64,000 bases of DNA from Shewanella marisflavi (GCF_023283925.1 NZ_JAKIKX010000010.1:56555-120554); one strand, 5' to 3'. Shown: positions 9,780-18,631, numbered from the stretch's first letter. Numbers and translations: made by a program. Notes: generated by a model from the letters alone, not told the origin.

Positions 9780-10180
9780 TCTGCGCTTTTCGGAGTGAAG
9801 CTTCAACCTGCTTAGGGGTTTATAAAGGGGATTTGAAGCCATAGCTTCATGGTGTATCAATTGCCTGCAGCTTATGCAGCACAAGGGGGCCTAACTGGCC
9901 TTTTCAACAAAGGTCTTGTTAACTGAGCATCAAACTGACTTTGGTATTTGGAAGGTTAGCTTTGAACCATGGCTTAATCATGTATTAATTGCCTGCCGCA
10001 GGCTTTAGATAGCGATGAAGGTACGACCTTCAACTCATATACCAATGACGACAGCGCCAGACATTACAACAGCGAAAGTACAAACAAAGTCCCTCGCCAG
10101 GCAGGCGATAGTTCACTGTGAAGGTTAGACCTTCGAAGCCCTATCAAATACCAACTAGGCCAGGCACCAAACAAAATGCC
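9780..10180. repeat. gene-free region with degenerate dispersed repeats
   Basis: No convincing gene lies between 9688 and 10197. Three diverged copies of a roughly 55-base element are visible, near 9829-9875, 9951-10005 and, inverted, 10098-10165. They share the block AATTGCCTGC (or its complement GCAGGC plus A/G-AT) and a GAAGCCAT/GAACCATG-like block. Two perfect dyads GAAGGT-N3-ACCTTC sit at about 10018-10032 and 10120-10134. The arrangement looks like decayed miniature repeats rather than protein-coding sequence. Confidence 0.55.
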
Positions 10181-10197
10181 CAGCCTTCATTGCAAGG

Positions 10198-10788
10198 CTA
10201 CTCGTGCCCCCATGGCGCTGGCGGTAACTCAACCGGCTGAGTCAAATCAAACGTCACCTTAAAGTCACGGTTCTCCCGAGTGAGGCGGTAGATAAACTGG
10301 GTGTCGGTGAGCCCCACGTGCCACACATTAGTGATCGATTGGGAGAGACCATTCTGTTTGAAGTTGTCGATAGAATAGGCATCGACAGGGAAAGATTGCA
10401 GCTCTGCGCTGCCGGCATCAAGGGTATCGCCACCATACATAGTGACCTTGTCTTCGCTGCCATCTTGATGTCTGTGATCGTGCTTAAGGCGCAGCCCTGT
10501 GTCCGTCTTAGTGATCACCCAGGTGCGAGAGCGATCCTCACCCACATGAAACGGTACCTTAAGCTCGCTGTCGCTGCACTCGCGTACATGCATCACTAAG
10601 CGCTTGCCCGAGAAAGCCGAGTCGGCGCTGTTGCCCGCCGTCACCTTGCCCTCAAAGGCCTGACCACAATGGGCGGCTATCGCATCGAAAAACTGAGTCT
10701 GCTCGGTACTAGTGGCCATTGCGGGTGCGGCTAACATTAGGGAAACGCCGGCACCTAAGGATAGGAATATTGATATGGATTTAGCCAT
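10198..10788 (-). CDS. exported protein of unknown function next to ttrA-like gene
   Basis: A 196-residue protein with a clear signal peptide (residues 1-25, cleaved after AMA). The mature part has two cysteines (in AHCGQAF and VRECSD) that may pair and a His-rich KHDHRHQDG turn. I do not recognise the family. The ATG at 10788 begins the signal peptide; its AAGGAG Shine-Dalgarno is 12 bases away, which is long. It lies downstream of the molybdoenzyme gene on the same strand, but a strong terminator between them argues for separate transcription. A small hairpin AGCCTT/AAGGCT (10182-10199) overlaps its stop codon. Confidence 0.7.
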   Translation of the reverse strand: MAKSISIFLSLGAGVSLMLAAPAMATSTEQTQFFDAIAAHCGQAFEGKVTAGNSADSAFSGKRLVMHVRECSDSELKVPFHVGEDRSRTWVITKTDTGLRLKHDHRHQDGSEDKVTMYGGDTLDAGSAELQSFPVDAYSIDNFKQNGLSQSITNVWHVGLTDTQFIYRLTRENRDFKVTFDLTQPVELPPAPWGHE

Positions 10789-10853
10789 TTTATTTTTATG
10801 CTCCTTTGGATTGAGTATCCACACTAGCATGAAGAGATAAATTAAAGCTGAAT

Positions 10854-10886
10854 AAAAAAAGCCCCCGAAGCCGAGGCGACGGGGGA
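10854..10886 (-). terminator. terminator of the ttrBA-like unit
   Basis: A CCCCCG/CGGGGG stem (10862-10867 with 10880-10885) with seven T on the minus strand (10854-10860). It lies 75 bases past the stop of the large molybdoenzyme gene. Confidence 0.9.
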
Positions 10887-10959
10887 AAGGTTTACAGGAT
10901 AACTATGTTTAGAAAAACTATGGTTAAAACTATGCTTGGTTAATGATTCGGTTCAAGGA

Positions 10960-13900
10960 TCAGGCTTTCTCCACCCGCACCGGAATACCGTGGCGGCAGT
11001 TGGCCCCGGTCCAGTAATCGTTGAGCATACTGGCGGCGCCGTTGCGAGTCGGATCCGCCGGGATCATCTGGTTAACCGCCGTGCCGCCGGCGCGACTGGC
11101 GATCCCCGCTAATTTCTCGCCATTGATGATACGATCGTCACCGCCGAAGCCCTCGCTATGACCAAAGCCGTGAGAGACGCAGATTGCCCCCTTGGCGACC
11201 CCCATATCCGTCTGCAGGGTGCCGACGCAGGGCTTGCCGTTGGCGGTCACTATGCGCACGCTATCGCCATCCTTCAGTCCCTGGGCCTTGGCGGTATCGC
11301 TGTGCATATAGACGAAGTTGGTGGGACTTATCTCACCAATCCGCTTGAAGGCCACCGCATAGTTAGAGCGTACCGTCGCCTTGTAGCTGGAGAACAACAG
11401 TGGATACTCGCTCTGGGGCCAATGACTCTCCCAAGTGTCACCATTCCAGAACTTATGCTCCTGCAAGGTCGGCGTACCAGGGTAGAATTCACCCGAGTAG
11501 GCATGACGCAGCTGCGCTACCTCCTGATGATAGATCTGCAGGCACTTAGGCCCGGCGCCCTTGATGAAGTCGCCCTCATAACGATCATCCTCCTGGTAGT
11601 AGCCACCGCGTGACAGCAGGGCCTCGACCTTGGCGGCCTCGTCGGCGGTAAGTCTTGGCTTGAGTGGCTTCATGGCGTAATCCAACCCGGCCCACAGACG
11701 ATCTTCCTCGGTCACCTTAGGCAGCTGCTCACACTGCGCCGCCACGTTGGCCAGGTATCTGGCGTGCCAATCCTCGAAGGTTAACAGGTCGACCTTACGG
11801 CCATCGCTGGTCGCCAGGGCGCCCTTACCGAAGCCAGGCAAGTCGAGCTTGAGGGCGATATCGATCAGCAACTGCTCCATGCAGATATGCTCACCCGCCT
11901 CATTTTTCTCGGTTCGCGGAGTCACCACAGGCGATGCCGCCACTACCCCCAGTTTATGGGCGCCCCACATGCGATCCGCCGCATACTCTTCGAGCATGGA
12001 ACGATCCGGGATCAGGTAATCGGCGTAGCGGTTGGTCTCGTTCATGTGACAGTCGATCCCCACTACCAGCGGTAAGCGCTTAGGATCGGCGATGCTTGCC
12101 ACCACCTCCTGACTGATAGATGCCGCGCTATAGAGGAAGTTGTTGCGCCAGTTGAACAGCACCTTGGCGCTGTAGGGGTCGCCGTTGGCATGGCTGGTCC
12201 ACTGTTCGGCCGCATTCATGGCGGGCAGCACCTCATGCCAAGGGGTGCTGGCGGGATAAGGGTTCTTACCCTGCTCCACCTTGAGACGATATTCGGTCGA
12301 GGCCTCGTAGGCGCCATCGCGACAGGCATTGACGATACCGTCCAGCGACACGCCACCTTCGATGTTGGCCAGATCGTACAAGCCTTCCATCCCGCCGATA
12401 GGGCCATTGCCATAGATGGCGCCGCCCTTAGCATCGTGGGAACCCGCCAGGGTATTAAGTGTCGCCCAGATCCAGCCCATCACGAAACCGTCAGATGAGT
12501 TGGTGCCGCCGTTGCCTGCCACACAGGCCTTGCGGCCATAGTGCGCCAGGTCTTTCGCCACCTGACGCATCTCTTTGATCGCAATGCCGCTGCGCTCGGC
12601 ATACTCCTCCATGCTGGTACTTTGCGCCTCGGCCCGCAGCAGATAGAGAGACGACATCAGGGTCACCTTACGGCCACGGCTGTCGGTGAGGCGTTTACTG
12701 ACAAACAGCTCGGCCTTGTCGCCTGACTCCGCCGACGCTAAGGTCTGAGTGCCCGCCTTGATGATCAGTGCCTCTTCGCCACCCAAACCGAAATCTTTTG
12801 CCTTGGCAAACTTGCGATACTCTGGATGCTTAGGATCCATCACCACCAGGTGACCTGCGTTGGTGTAGTTAAGCTCACCCGCGGCCTCGGCCGCCTTCTG
12901 GCTTGGATTTTCCAAGTGCACCTTGTTAAACCACTGCTCCTCGAGCATGGTGCGGATCACCCCAAAGGAGAATGCCGCATCCTGACCGGGTTTGACCGGC
13001 AGCCAGGTGGCATTGGTATCGGCGGCGACCGTGGTACGCAGCAGGGGGTCGACACACACATATTTAAAGCCACGATCCACACGGCTGTTGGCAAGACCTC
13101 GACCGACGCGGTTCAGGCTGACACCCGAGGAACCTGGGCTGGTGCCCATAAACAGGCCGTACTCGACGTTTTCCCAGTCGACATCATTGAGCCACTCTTC
13201 GAATCCGGCCGCCATCCCCAGGCTATAACCCGTTGCCTGGGCGGCACCGCAGTAGGCGTGTTTGGTACCTAAATTGACTGTTCCCCATGACTGCATCATG
13301 AAGCGAGAATAGAAGCTTCCGCGCAAGTAATCTTCTGCGCAGAAGGTGGCAAACAGCTGATTCGCTTTACTGCCAAATTCGCTATGGCCCGGCTTCACCT
13401 CTTGATCAAGCTGGCGGATGGCGCGTAGGCCATCGACATGGCCTTCGCCGAAGAGATCGCCCCCCTCGATGATCTCGGCAAGGGCCTGTTCATAGCTGAT
13501 GGTGACCCACTCGCCACTGCCGCGCTTGCCCGCGCGTTTCAGCACCTGAGTCACCCGGCGCTCATCGTCCACCGAATCGACGCAGCTCGCCCCCTTGGCA
13601 CAGGTGGTGGCGCGATTCTTCAGCCCCGCCTCACCCGCCAGGGCGATAAAGCTCTGTTTCACTTCGGTACTTAGCGGCAGCGGCGAGCCAGAGTTGTTCT
13701 CACAATAGGGGTTGCCCCCTACCTTCAAGACTCTGTCCGTCTTCTCATCCACACGCACTCTGAGGCCGCAGATGTTGTAACAGCTAAAGCAGCGGGAATA
13801 GGCGGTGCGTACTCCTGCTGTCTTTTGCCATTTACCTTCGCCATCGAAGCCTCCTTCGGCCGCCACGGGATGACCAAAGCGTGAAATGTCCTGGGCCTTC

Positions 13901-13998
13901 TTAGGCTCAGACTCGGCATCGACTCGACTGCAGGCGGCACCTGTAATGGTCGCGGCAGACACCAGACCGGCCTGAGTTAAAAACTTACGTCTATCCAT
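10960..13998 (-). CDS. ttrA: TtrA-like molybdopterin oxidoreductase, catalytic subunit
   Basis: A 1012-residue periplasmic molybdenum enzyme resembling the catalytic subunit of tetrathionate reductase. It opens with a Tat signal (DRRKFLTQ, residues 2-9) and a possible lipobox Cys23. The FS0 iron-sulfur motif is Cys70-x2-Cys73-x3-Cys77 with Cys133. Cys250 in the AYCG motif is the predicted Mo ligand. The block GGDLFGEGHVDGLRAI (179-194) is, as I recall, identical in Salmonella TtrA, and overall length (about 1020 there) agrees. Related selenate and arsenate reductases are alternatives, so the substrate is not proved. The ferredoxin gene lies 9 bases upstream. No TtrC-type membrane subunit is present anywhere in the window. 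Confidence 0.75.
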   Translation of the reverse strand: MDRRKFLTQAGLVSAATITGAACSRVDAESEPKKAQDISRFGHPVAAEGGFDGEGKWQKTAGVRTAYSRCFSCYNICGLRVRVDEKTDRVLKVGGNPYCENNSGSPLPLSTEVKQSFIALAGEAGLKNRATTCAKGASCVDSVDDERRVTQVLKRAGKRGSGEWVTISYEQALAEIIEGGDLFGEGHVDGLRAIRQLDQEVKPGHSEFGSKANQLFATFCAEDYLRGSFYSRFMMQSWGTVNLGTKHAYCGAAQATGYSLGMAAGFEEWLNDVDWENVEYGLFMGTSPGSSGVSLNRVGRGLANSRVDRGFKYVCVDPLLRTTVAADTNATWLPVKPGQDAAFSFGVIRTMLEEQWFNKVHLENPSQKAAEAAGELNYTNAGHLVVMDPKHPEYRKFAKAKDFGLGGEEALIIKAGTQTLASAESGDKAELFVSKRLTDSRGRKVTLMSSLYLLRAEAQSTSMEEYAERSGIAIKEMRQVAKDLAHYGRKACVAGNGGTNSSDGFVMGWIWATLNTLAGSHDAKGGAIYGNGPIGGMEGLYDLANIEGGVSLDGIVNACRDGAYEASTEYRLKVEQGKNPYPASTPWHEVLPAMNAAEQWTSHANGDPYSAKVLFNWRNNFLYSAASISQEVVASIADPKRLPLVVGIDCHMNETNRYADYLIPDRSMLEEYAADRMWGAHKLGVVAASPVVTPRTEKNEAGEHICMEQLLIDIALKLDLPGFGKGALATSDGRKVDLLTFEDWHARYLANVAAQCEQLPKVTEEDRLWAGLDYAMKPLKPRLTADEAAKVEALLSRGGYYQEDDRYEGDFIKGAGPKCLQIYHQEVAQLRHAYSGEFYPGTPTLQEHKFWNGDTWESHWPQSEYPLLFSSYKATVRSNYAVAFKRIGEISPTNFVYMHSDTAKAQGLKDGDSVRIVTANGKPCVGTLQTDMGVAKGAICVSHGFGHSEGFGGDDRIINGEKLAGIASRAGGTAVNQMIPADPTRNGAASMLNDYWTGANCRHGIPVRVEKA

Positions 13999-14007
13999 CT
14001 TTGACTC

Positions 14008-14703
14008 CTAGCGCTGCCAATCGAGGTAATTGAGATTCAAAATGGCTTGATCATCGGTCGATGTCGGCAAGCCAATGTAGAAGATGTTGGGCGAGGTGCC
14101 AGCCTTGGACAGCATGGCGTAGACCTTGTTGTCCCGCACCAGCTTAGACACCTGACTGTCGGGATCATTAAGATCGCCAAAGGTACGGGCTCCGCCGATA
14201 CAGGTCTCGACACAGGCCGGCAACAACCCTTGGGTGACGCGGTGAATACAGAAATTACACTTCTCGGGCGGGTTATCCAGGCTCTCATCTTTGCGGCGCG
14301 CGCCATAAGGACAGGCATCGACACACAGCTGACAGTGAATGCACTCTTCGTAGTCGATCACCACTATGCCATCTTCCTTACGCTTGTAGGTCGCCTCCAC
14401 AGGACAGACCTGAGTGCAGACAGGATTATCACACTGGTTACATTGGTTCGGCACCGCAAGGGTGGCGATGCGCTCACCTAAGCTCAGGCTAGCTTGATTG
14501 ACGCGGGTACGGCATCGACCCGCATCAGTTTGATTTTCAACGGAACATGAAACGGTACAAGAGAGACATCCGGTACAACGTCTAACGTCAAACACCATGG
14601 CATAGCGTTTTCCAAGGGTTTTCGCTTGTAGCGTGCTGGCGGGCACCAATGAGAGCAGAGCTCCACCTGCCGCCATTTTTAAAATCGAGCGCCGATCTAA
14701 CAT
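14008..14703 (-). CDS. ttrB: TtrB-like four-cluster ferredoxin subunit, Tat-exported
   Basis: A 231-residue electron-transfer subunit. The Tat signal DRRSILKM at residues 3-10 and a hydrophobic stretch ending LQA export it, probably together with its partner. Four Cys clusters for [4Fe-4S] centres follow: CTGCLSCTVSC, CNQCDNPVCTQVCP, CIHCQLCVDACP and CNFC with CVETC. This is the DmsB/TtrB/NrfC pattern. The ATG at 14703 follows an AAGGAT Shine-Dalgarno; the upstream extension to 14742 is unlikely. The gene order B then A, with 9 bases between them, matches ttrBCA with C deleted. Confidence 0.8.
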   Translation of the reverse strand: MLDRRSILKMAAGGALLSLVPASTLQAKTLGKRYAMVFDVRRCTGCLSCTVSCSVENQTDAGRCRTRVNQASLSLGERIATLAVPNQCNQCDNPVCTQVCPVEATYKRKEDGIVVIDYEECIHCQLCVDACPYGARRKDESLDNPPEKCNFCIHRVTQGLLPACVETCIGGARTFGDLNDPDSQVSKLVRDNKVYAMLSKAGTSPNIFYIGLPTSTDDQAILNLNYLDWQR

Positions 14704-15252
14704 AACGAGATCCTTAACTATGTTTTCCTGAAATAAAAACATGACTTCTGGAAGGTTTCTTATTATTTAAAATACACACGCAATAATAAAACTTGCAACA
14801 GACAATAAAGCTATAAATTTAAAACTAAATATAGATCACGATTCAAATAAAAATATAAATTCGATGAAATTATTTATAGAGAGCGGGTGTAATAGTAGAG
14901 CTAAAAAGATGAACATCTCATATTAAAAATAAATTTAAATTTGATGAAATAAAAATCGGAAGTTCACAAATCGAACAGTTAACCTACCTAAACAGGCACT
15001 TAGATATACCCTAGAGATAGCAAGGCCTAGACTATAGTCCGTCTACAAGTTGTTCGTTCGTACCAGTTAACCTGAAAGATATATAAAGTCTGCAAATTTT
15101 AAATATCGCATTTTGCAAAATGCAGATATTAAAACATGAGAAGTAATGCAAACTTTAAATAATAGCCATATTAAAAGTGTGACTTTCAACACTGAACGTG
15201 TGTAGATATATATAGATGATAATAACTCAATATATTTACCCAGTTCACAACC
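14704..15252. promoter_or_regulatory. AT-rich divergent control region between ttrB-like gene and lysR
   Basis: About 550 bases without a gene. It holds two direct copies of AAATTYGATGAAAT (14857-14870 and 14937-14950, exactly 80 bases apart) and, nearer the regulator, a 38-base quasi-palindrome listed separately. Base composition is much more AT-rich than the flanks. I found no convincing FNR or CRP dyad. Confidence 0.6.
15097..15134. promoter_or_regulatory. 38-base quasi-palindrome, candidate operator
   Basis: The core GCATTTTGCAAAATGC (15108-15123) is a perfect 16-base palindrome. It is flanked by AATATC and GATATT and then TTTT and AAAA, with one-base offsets. It lies 118 bases before the regulator start. 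The symmetry suits a dimeric or tetrameric regulator such as the adjacent LysR-type protein. Confidence 0.6.
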
Positions 15253-16218
15253 ATGAATAAGATTGACCAACTTAATTACAATCAATTAAAAGTGTTCATC
15301 GCCGTCTATGAACATGGGCAGAGTCATCAGGCTGCCAATGAACTGGGTATTACGCCTTCAGGTGTCAGCCGCACCCTTAAGATCTTAAGAGACATATTTA
15401 AAGACTCGCTCTTTATTCGTCGCTGCTCCGGTTTCGTCGCGACGGAGAAGACCCACCAGCTGATCCCTATGGCCAGAGAGTTGGTGGCCCATTATCAAAA
15501 ACTCGAGATGCAGCACTCGGTATTTACCCCGGCAGAATCGGGCGGCCAATATGTTATTCACGCCTACGATGAGTTCATCTACCCAGTACAACAGGTGATC
15601 CGCAACGAGATCCTCACCGAGGCGCCCAACATGAAGTTCGATGTCAGGGTACTGACCCATGACTGCAGCAGCGATCTCGCCAATGGCGATGTCGACTTCG
15701 TAGTGGTCTATGAAGGTTTCAACGGTAAAAACCTCAATGCCGAGATGTTTTCCGCCACGGACAATCTTTACATCCTGGCACGCACCGATCATCCGATTCT
15801 CAAACAGAAACTCACCCTAGACAACATCACCCAATATCCTTGCTTAGAGATAGACAACTATGACGACCTGAACTGCCCACTGCTGGTGAACCTCTGCCGC
15901 GAAGAGGAGCTTTGCATGGAGGTCGACGGTTATACCGATAGCGTGGCCACCGCCATGCGCCTGCTGAGCGAATCTGACGCCATCACCCTAATTTGCAACG
16001 AATTTACCCGACAATTCGTCGACATGTTACCCGCAGTGAAGTGGGTAAAGCTGCCCGAAGAGCTGGCCAAGCGATGCCGCATACGTCGCCGGGAAAATCG
16101 CGAGATAGGCAACTACCTCTTATATGGCAACGTTAATCAGTCGGCAGCCTTCAACTGGGTGAAGTCCAAGCTCATCTGCGGCCTGGAAAGCGCCTGGCGC
16201 AGGGCGGCGGAGCGCTAA
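15253..16218 (+). CDS. LysR-type transcriptional regulator
   Basis: A 321-residue regulator. The N-terminal winged helix-turn-helix (residues about 7-66) has the LysR pattern LKVFIAVYEHGQSHQAANELGITPSGVSR split over helices 2 and 3; the effector-binding domain spans about 95-305. It lies between two molybdoenzyme operons: divergent from the ttrBA-like pair and 189 bases upstream of the second operon on its own strand. It is the obvious candidate to control one or both; the effector is unknown. The start ATG at 15253 has no strong Shine-Dalgarno. A terminator-like hairpin separates it from the next gene. Confidence 0.88.
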   Translation: MNKIDQLNYNQLKVFIAVYEHGQSHQAANELGITPSGVSRTLKILRDIFKDSLFIRRCSGFVATEKTHQLIPMARELVAHYQKLEMQHSVFTPAESGGQYVIHAYDEFIYPVQQVIRNEILTEAPNMKFDVRVLTHDCSSDLANGDVDFVVVYEGFNGKNLNAEMFSATDNLYILARTDHPILKQKLTLDNITQYPCLEIDNYDDLNCPLLVNLCREEELCMEVDGYTDSVATAMRLLSESDAITLICNEFTRQFVDMLPAVKWVKLPEELAKRCRIRRRENREIGNYLLYGNVNQSAAFNWVKSKLICGLESAWRRAAER

Positions 16219-16228
16219 CAAAGCATTT

Positions 16229-16299
16229 GATGGCGAGATCGATAGGCTACTTGAGGCACTCTTGCATACCCCTTTCGCAGCTGATCTTGCCATCTTTTT
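16229..16299 (+). terminator. probable terminator of the lysR gene
   Basis: Arms GATGGCGAGATC (16229-16240) and GATCTTGCCATC (16283-16294) pair over 12 positions with one mismatch and are followed by five T. The 42-base loop is unusually long. Confidence 0.55.
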
Positions 16300-16374
16300 A
16301 AATCGAAAAACGATAACAAAACAGGTATGCAGCGAGTCTTTGACTCACAAACATTTGAGCAATGTCTGTAAAAA

Positions 16375-16388
16375 GCGTCTTAAGACGC
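16375..16388. promoter_or_regulatory. 14-base perfect palindrome before the molybdoenzyme operon
   Basis: GCGTCTTAAGACGC lies 19 bases before the ATG at 16408, just upstream of the GGGGA Shine-Dalgarno. A second dyad GAGTC-N3-GACTC is at 16334-16346. Either may be an operator, or the first may be an RNA hairpin shielding the ribosome site. Confidence 0.5.
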
Positions 16389-16407
16389 ATCAAGATGGGG
16401 AACACTT

Positions 16408-18621
16408 ATGAAAATGAACAGACGCACCTTCTTGCAAGGTGTCGGAGCCAGCTCCGTCGTCGGCTCGCTATCCGGTCTTATGCCCGGCATAGCCAGTGCA
16501 GGCGAAAAAGGTGGCGCACCCGACAAACTCTTGAAACGCCAAGGAGAAATTAAATACCACACCTGCCAACGTAACTGCGCCGACCGCTGTCTGTTGAAGT
16601 TCACAGTACAAAACGGACGCATGACCTACGTGGAAGGCGCTTCAGAGCTGAAGAAGATGGGCACATCTCCCTGCGTGAAGGGACATGCCTACGTGCAATA
16701 CACCTATGCCGCCGACCGCATCCTGCACCCAATGGAGCGCGCAGGCAAGAAGGGCGAAGGCAAATGGCGCCGCATCTCCTGGGATGAAGCCTACGACAAG
16801 ATCGCCAGCCGTCTGCAGCAGATCATCAAAGATCATGGCGCCGACTCTATCCTGCCTTACAGCTACTCGGGCCACGAAGGGGTTATCGGTAAATACGGCG
16901 GACCTAGCCGCTTCTTCAACGCCGTCGGTGCCCGCAAGCTCGACCGTAAGGTATGTGTGTTCGCCGCCTATGAAGGCTTAAAGTCGGTTACTGGTACCTA
17001 CCAGGGTCCGGACCCATACGACAACATCTATACCAACTGCTACATCTCTTGGGGGCAGAACGAGACGGCCACCAACGTACACGGCATCAAGTTCATCAAC
17101 CAGGCCCGTGACCGAGGTGCCAAGCTATTGGTGGTTAACCCAGTGCGCACCCCTATCGCCTCTCAGGCTGATATCTGGTTGCAGCCAAAGCCGAGTACCG
17201 ACACCCACCTGGCGACAGGTATCATGAAGTACCTGATAGAGCATGACCTAGCGGATCTCGAGTTCATCAAGGCCAACACCCTTGGCTACGACCAGCTGCT
17301 CGAGCGCCTGAACACCATGAGCTACGAAGAGATCGAGCGTGTCACCGGCGTACCTAAGGCCAAGATGTTCGAATTCGCCCGCGTCTATGGCGAGTCAGAG
17401 CTTTCTGTACTGCGCCTGGGTTACGGTATGCAGCGTAACTTCAACGGCGCCCGTATGTCTCGCGCCATCGCCATGATGCACGCGGTTGCCGGCCAGTACG
17501 GCAAGATAGGTAACGGCTTTATCTATGACAACACCCAGGCCGATGACAGCCTGAACTACAGCAAGGGCCGTGCGGATCATATCCACCCGAACCCAGACAC
17601 GGTTGGCCACGTCAACATGACGGAGATCGCCAAGGCGCTCGACCCAGAGAACCCAACGGCCTATGGCAAGCCGATCAAACCGATTAAGGCGGTGATCAAC
17701 TACAACGGTAACTTCGTCTCGGTTGCACCCGACTCGAATGCCTGTCGCCGCGGCGCGATGCGTGATGACCTCTTCCTGGTGGTTCACGACTTCCTGATGA
17801 CAGATACCGCAGAGCTGGCCGATATTATCGTACCGGCAGCGACTCAGTTCGAGTTCCCAGACATGGGTACCGACTACAACTGCTATCACATGCAGACCTC
17901 TGAGAAGGTGATCGAGCCCCTGGGCGAGTCTAAAGACAACTGGATCTTCTTCAAGGAGCTGGGCGCCCGCATGGGTCTGGACCGCTTCCCTGAGATGCGT
18001 GTGGACTATGAGCAGATTCTGCGTGACTTCCTAGACACGGAAGAGCCCGCCTTCAGACATAACAACATCACCTATGAGCAAATCATTCGCGACAAGTTTG
18101 TCACCGTCTATGACCAACGCCCTTACTTCGGCGACGGTAAATATAAGACGCCAAGTGGCAAGATCGAATTCTACTCAGAGATGATGAAAGAAGCCGGCTA
18201 CCACCCAGTAATCGACTTCGGCCTGCCGGAAGATGAGATGGTACAGGAAGAGAAGACACTGCCGTTCCGTCTGCTGTCTCCTGCCATTCCGCAGCGTGCC
18301 AACAGCTCTTTCTACAACGTGAAGTATATTCGTAACTTCCCGGCCTACTTCGCCAAGATCAACGCCGAAGATGCTAAAGAGCTGGGTATTCAGAACAACG
18401 ATCGCGTCAGGCTCAGCAACCAACGTGGTGAGGCCCACTTTATTGCGCAAGTTTCTACCCAGGTGGCCAGAGGAACAGTTATGGCGCCAAAGAACAACTG
18501 GCGTCGCATGGACCCACAGGGCAAAAACAGCTGTACCAACAACCTCACCACCGACACCTTGACCGATATGGGTGGATGCTCTGCGTATCATTCCACTCGC
18601 GTCGCGATTGCCAAAGCCTAA
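16408..18621 (+). CDS. DMSO-reductase-family molybdoenzyme, catalytic subunit, substrate unknown
   Basis: A 737-residue periplasmic molybdopterin oxidoreductase with a Tat signal (NRRTFLQG, residues 4-11; cleaved near 30). The FS0 cluster has DmsA spacing, Cys53-x3-Cys57-x3-Cys61 with Cys89. The predicted Mo ligand is Cys183 in KVCVFAAYEGL, where E. coli DmsA has Ser. The residue after it is Val, not the His that follows Cys/Sec in formate dehydrogenases, so formate oxidation is unlikely. Size and Cys ligand recall thiosulfate or polysulfide reductases (PhsA/PsrA). A molybdopterin-dinucleotide-binding domain fills the C-terminus (about 625-737). It heads an operon with ferredoxin, TorD-like chaperone and cytochrome b genes. 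Confidence 0.85.
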   Translation: MKMNRRTFLQGVGASSVVGSLSGLMPGIASAGEKGGAPDKLLKRQGEIKYHTCQRNCADRCLLKFTVQNGRMTYVEGASELKKMGTSPCVKGHAYVQYTYAADRILHPMERAGKKGEGKWRRISWDEAYDKIASRLQQIIKDHGADSILPYSYSGHEGVIGKYGGPSRFFNAVGARKLDRKVCVFAAYEGLKSVTGTYQGPDPYDNIYTNCYISWGQNETATNVHGIKFINQARDRGAKLLVVNPVRTPIASQADIWLQPKPSTDTHLATGIMKYLIEHDLADLEFIKANTLGYDQLLERLNTMSYEEIERVTGVPKAKMFEFARVYGESELSVLRLGYGMQRNFNGARMSRAIAMMHAVAGQYGKIGNGFIYDNTQADDSLNYSKGRADHIHPNPDTVGHVNMTEIAKALDPENPTAYGKPIKPIKAVINYNGNFVSVAPDSNACRRGAMRDDLFLVVHDFLMTDTAELADIIVPAATQFEFPDMGTDYNCYHMQTSEKVIEPLGESKDNWIFFKELGARMGLDRFPEMRVDYEQILRDFLDTEEPAFRHNNITYEQIIRDKFVTVYDQRPYFGDGKYKTPSGKIEFYSEMMKEAGYHPVIDFGLPEDEMVQEEKTLPFRLLSPAIPQRANSSFYNVKYIRNFPAYFAKINAEDAKELGIQNNDRVRLSNQRGEAHFIAQVSTQVARGTVMAPKNNWRRMDPQGKNSCTNNLTTDTLTDMGGCSAYHSTRVAIAKA

Positions 18622-18631
18622 GGAGTAAACG

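Noticed and set aside
9591..9884. 97-residue minus-strand frame across the SYLF gene end
   Set aside because: It overlaps a well-supported gene and runs through repeat-rich sequence with no family resemblance or start signal.
10960..14703. Respiratory arsenate reductase ArrAB
   Set aside because: ArrA is shorter (about 850 residues) and usually precedes arrB. The GGDLFGEGHVDGLRAI block and length fit TtrA better. Selenate reductase relatives remain possible.
15174..15193. Possible CRP site AGTGT-N8-ACACT before the LysR gene
   Set aside because: Only part of the TGTGA-N6-TCACA pattern is matched; symmetry arms are short and it lacks the conserved right half.
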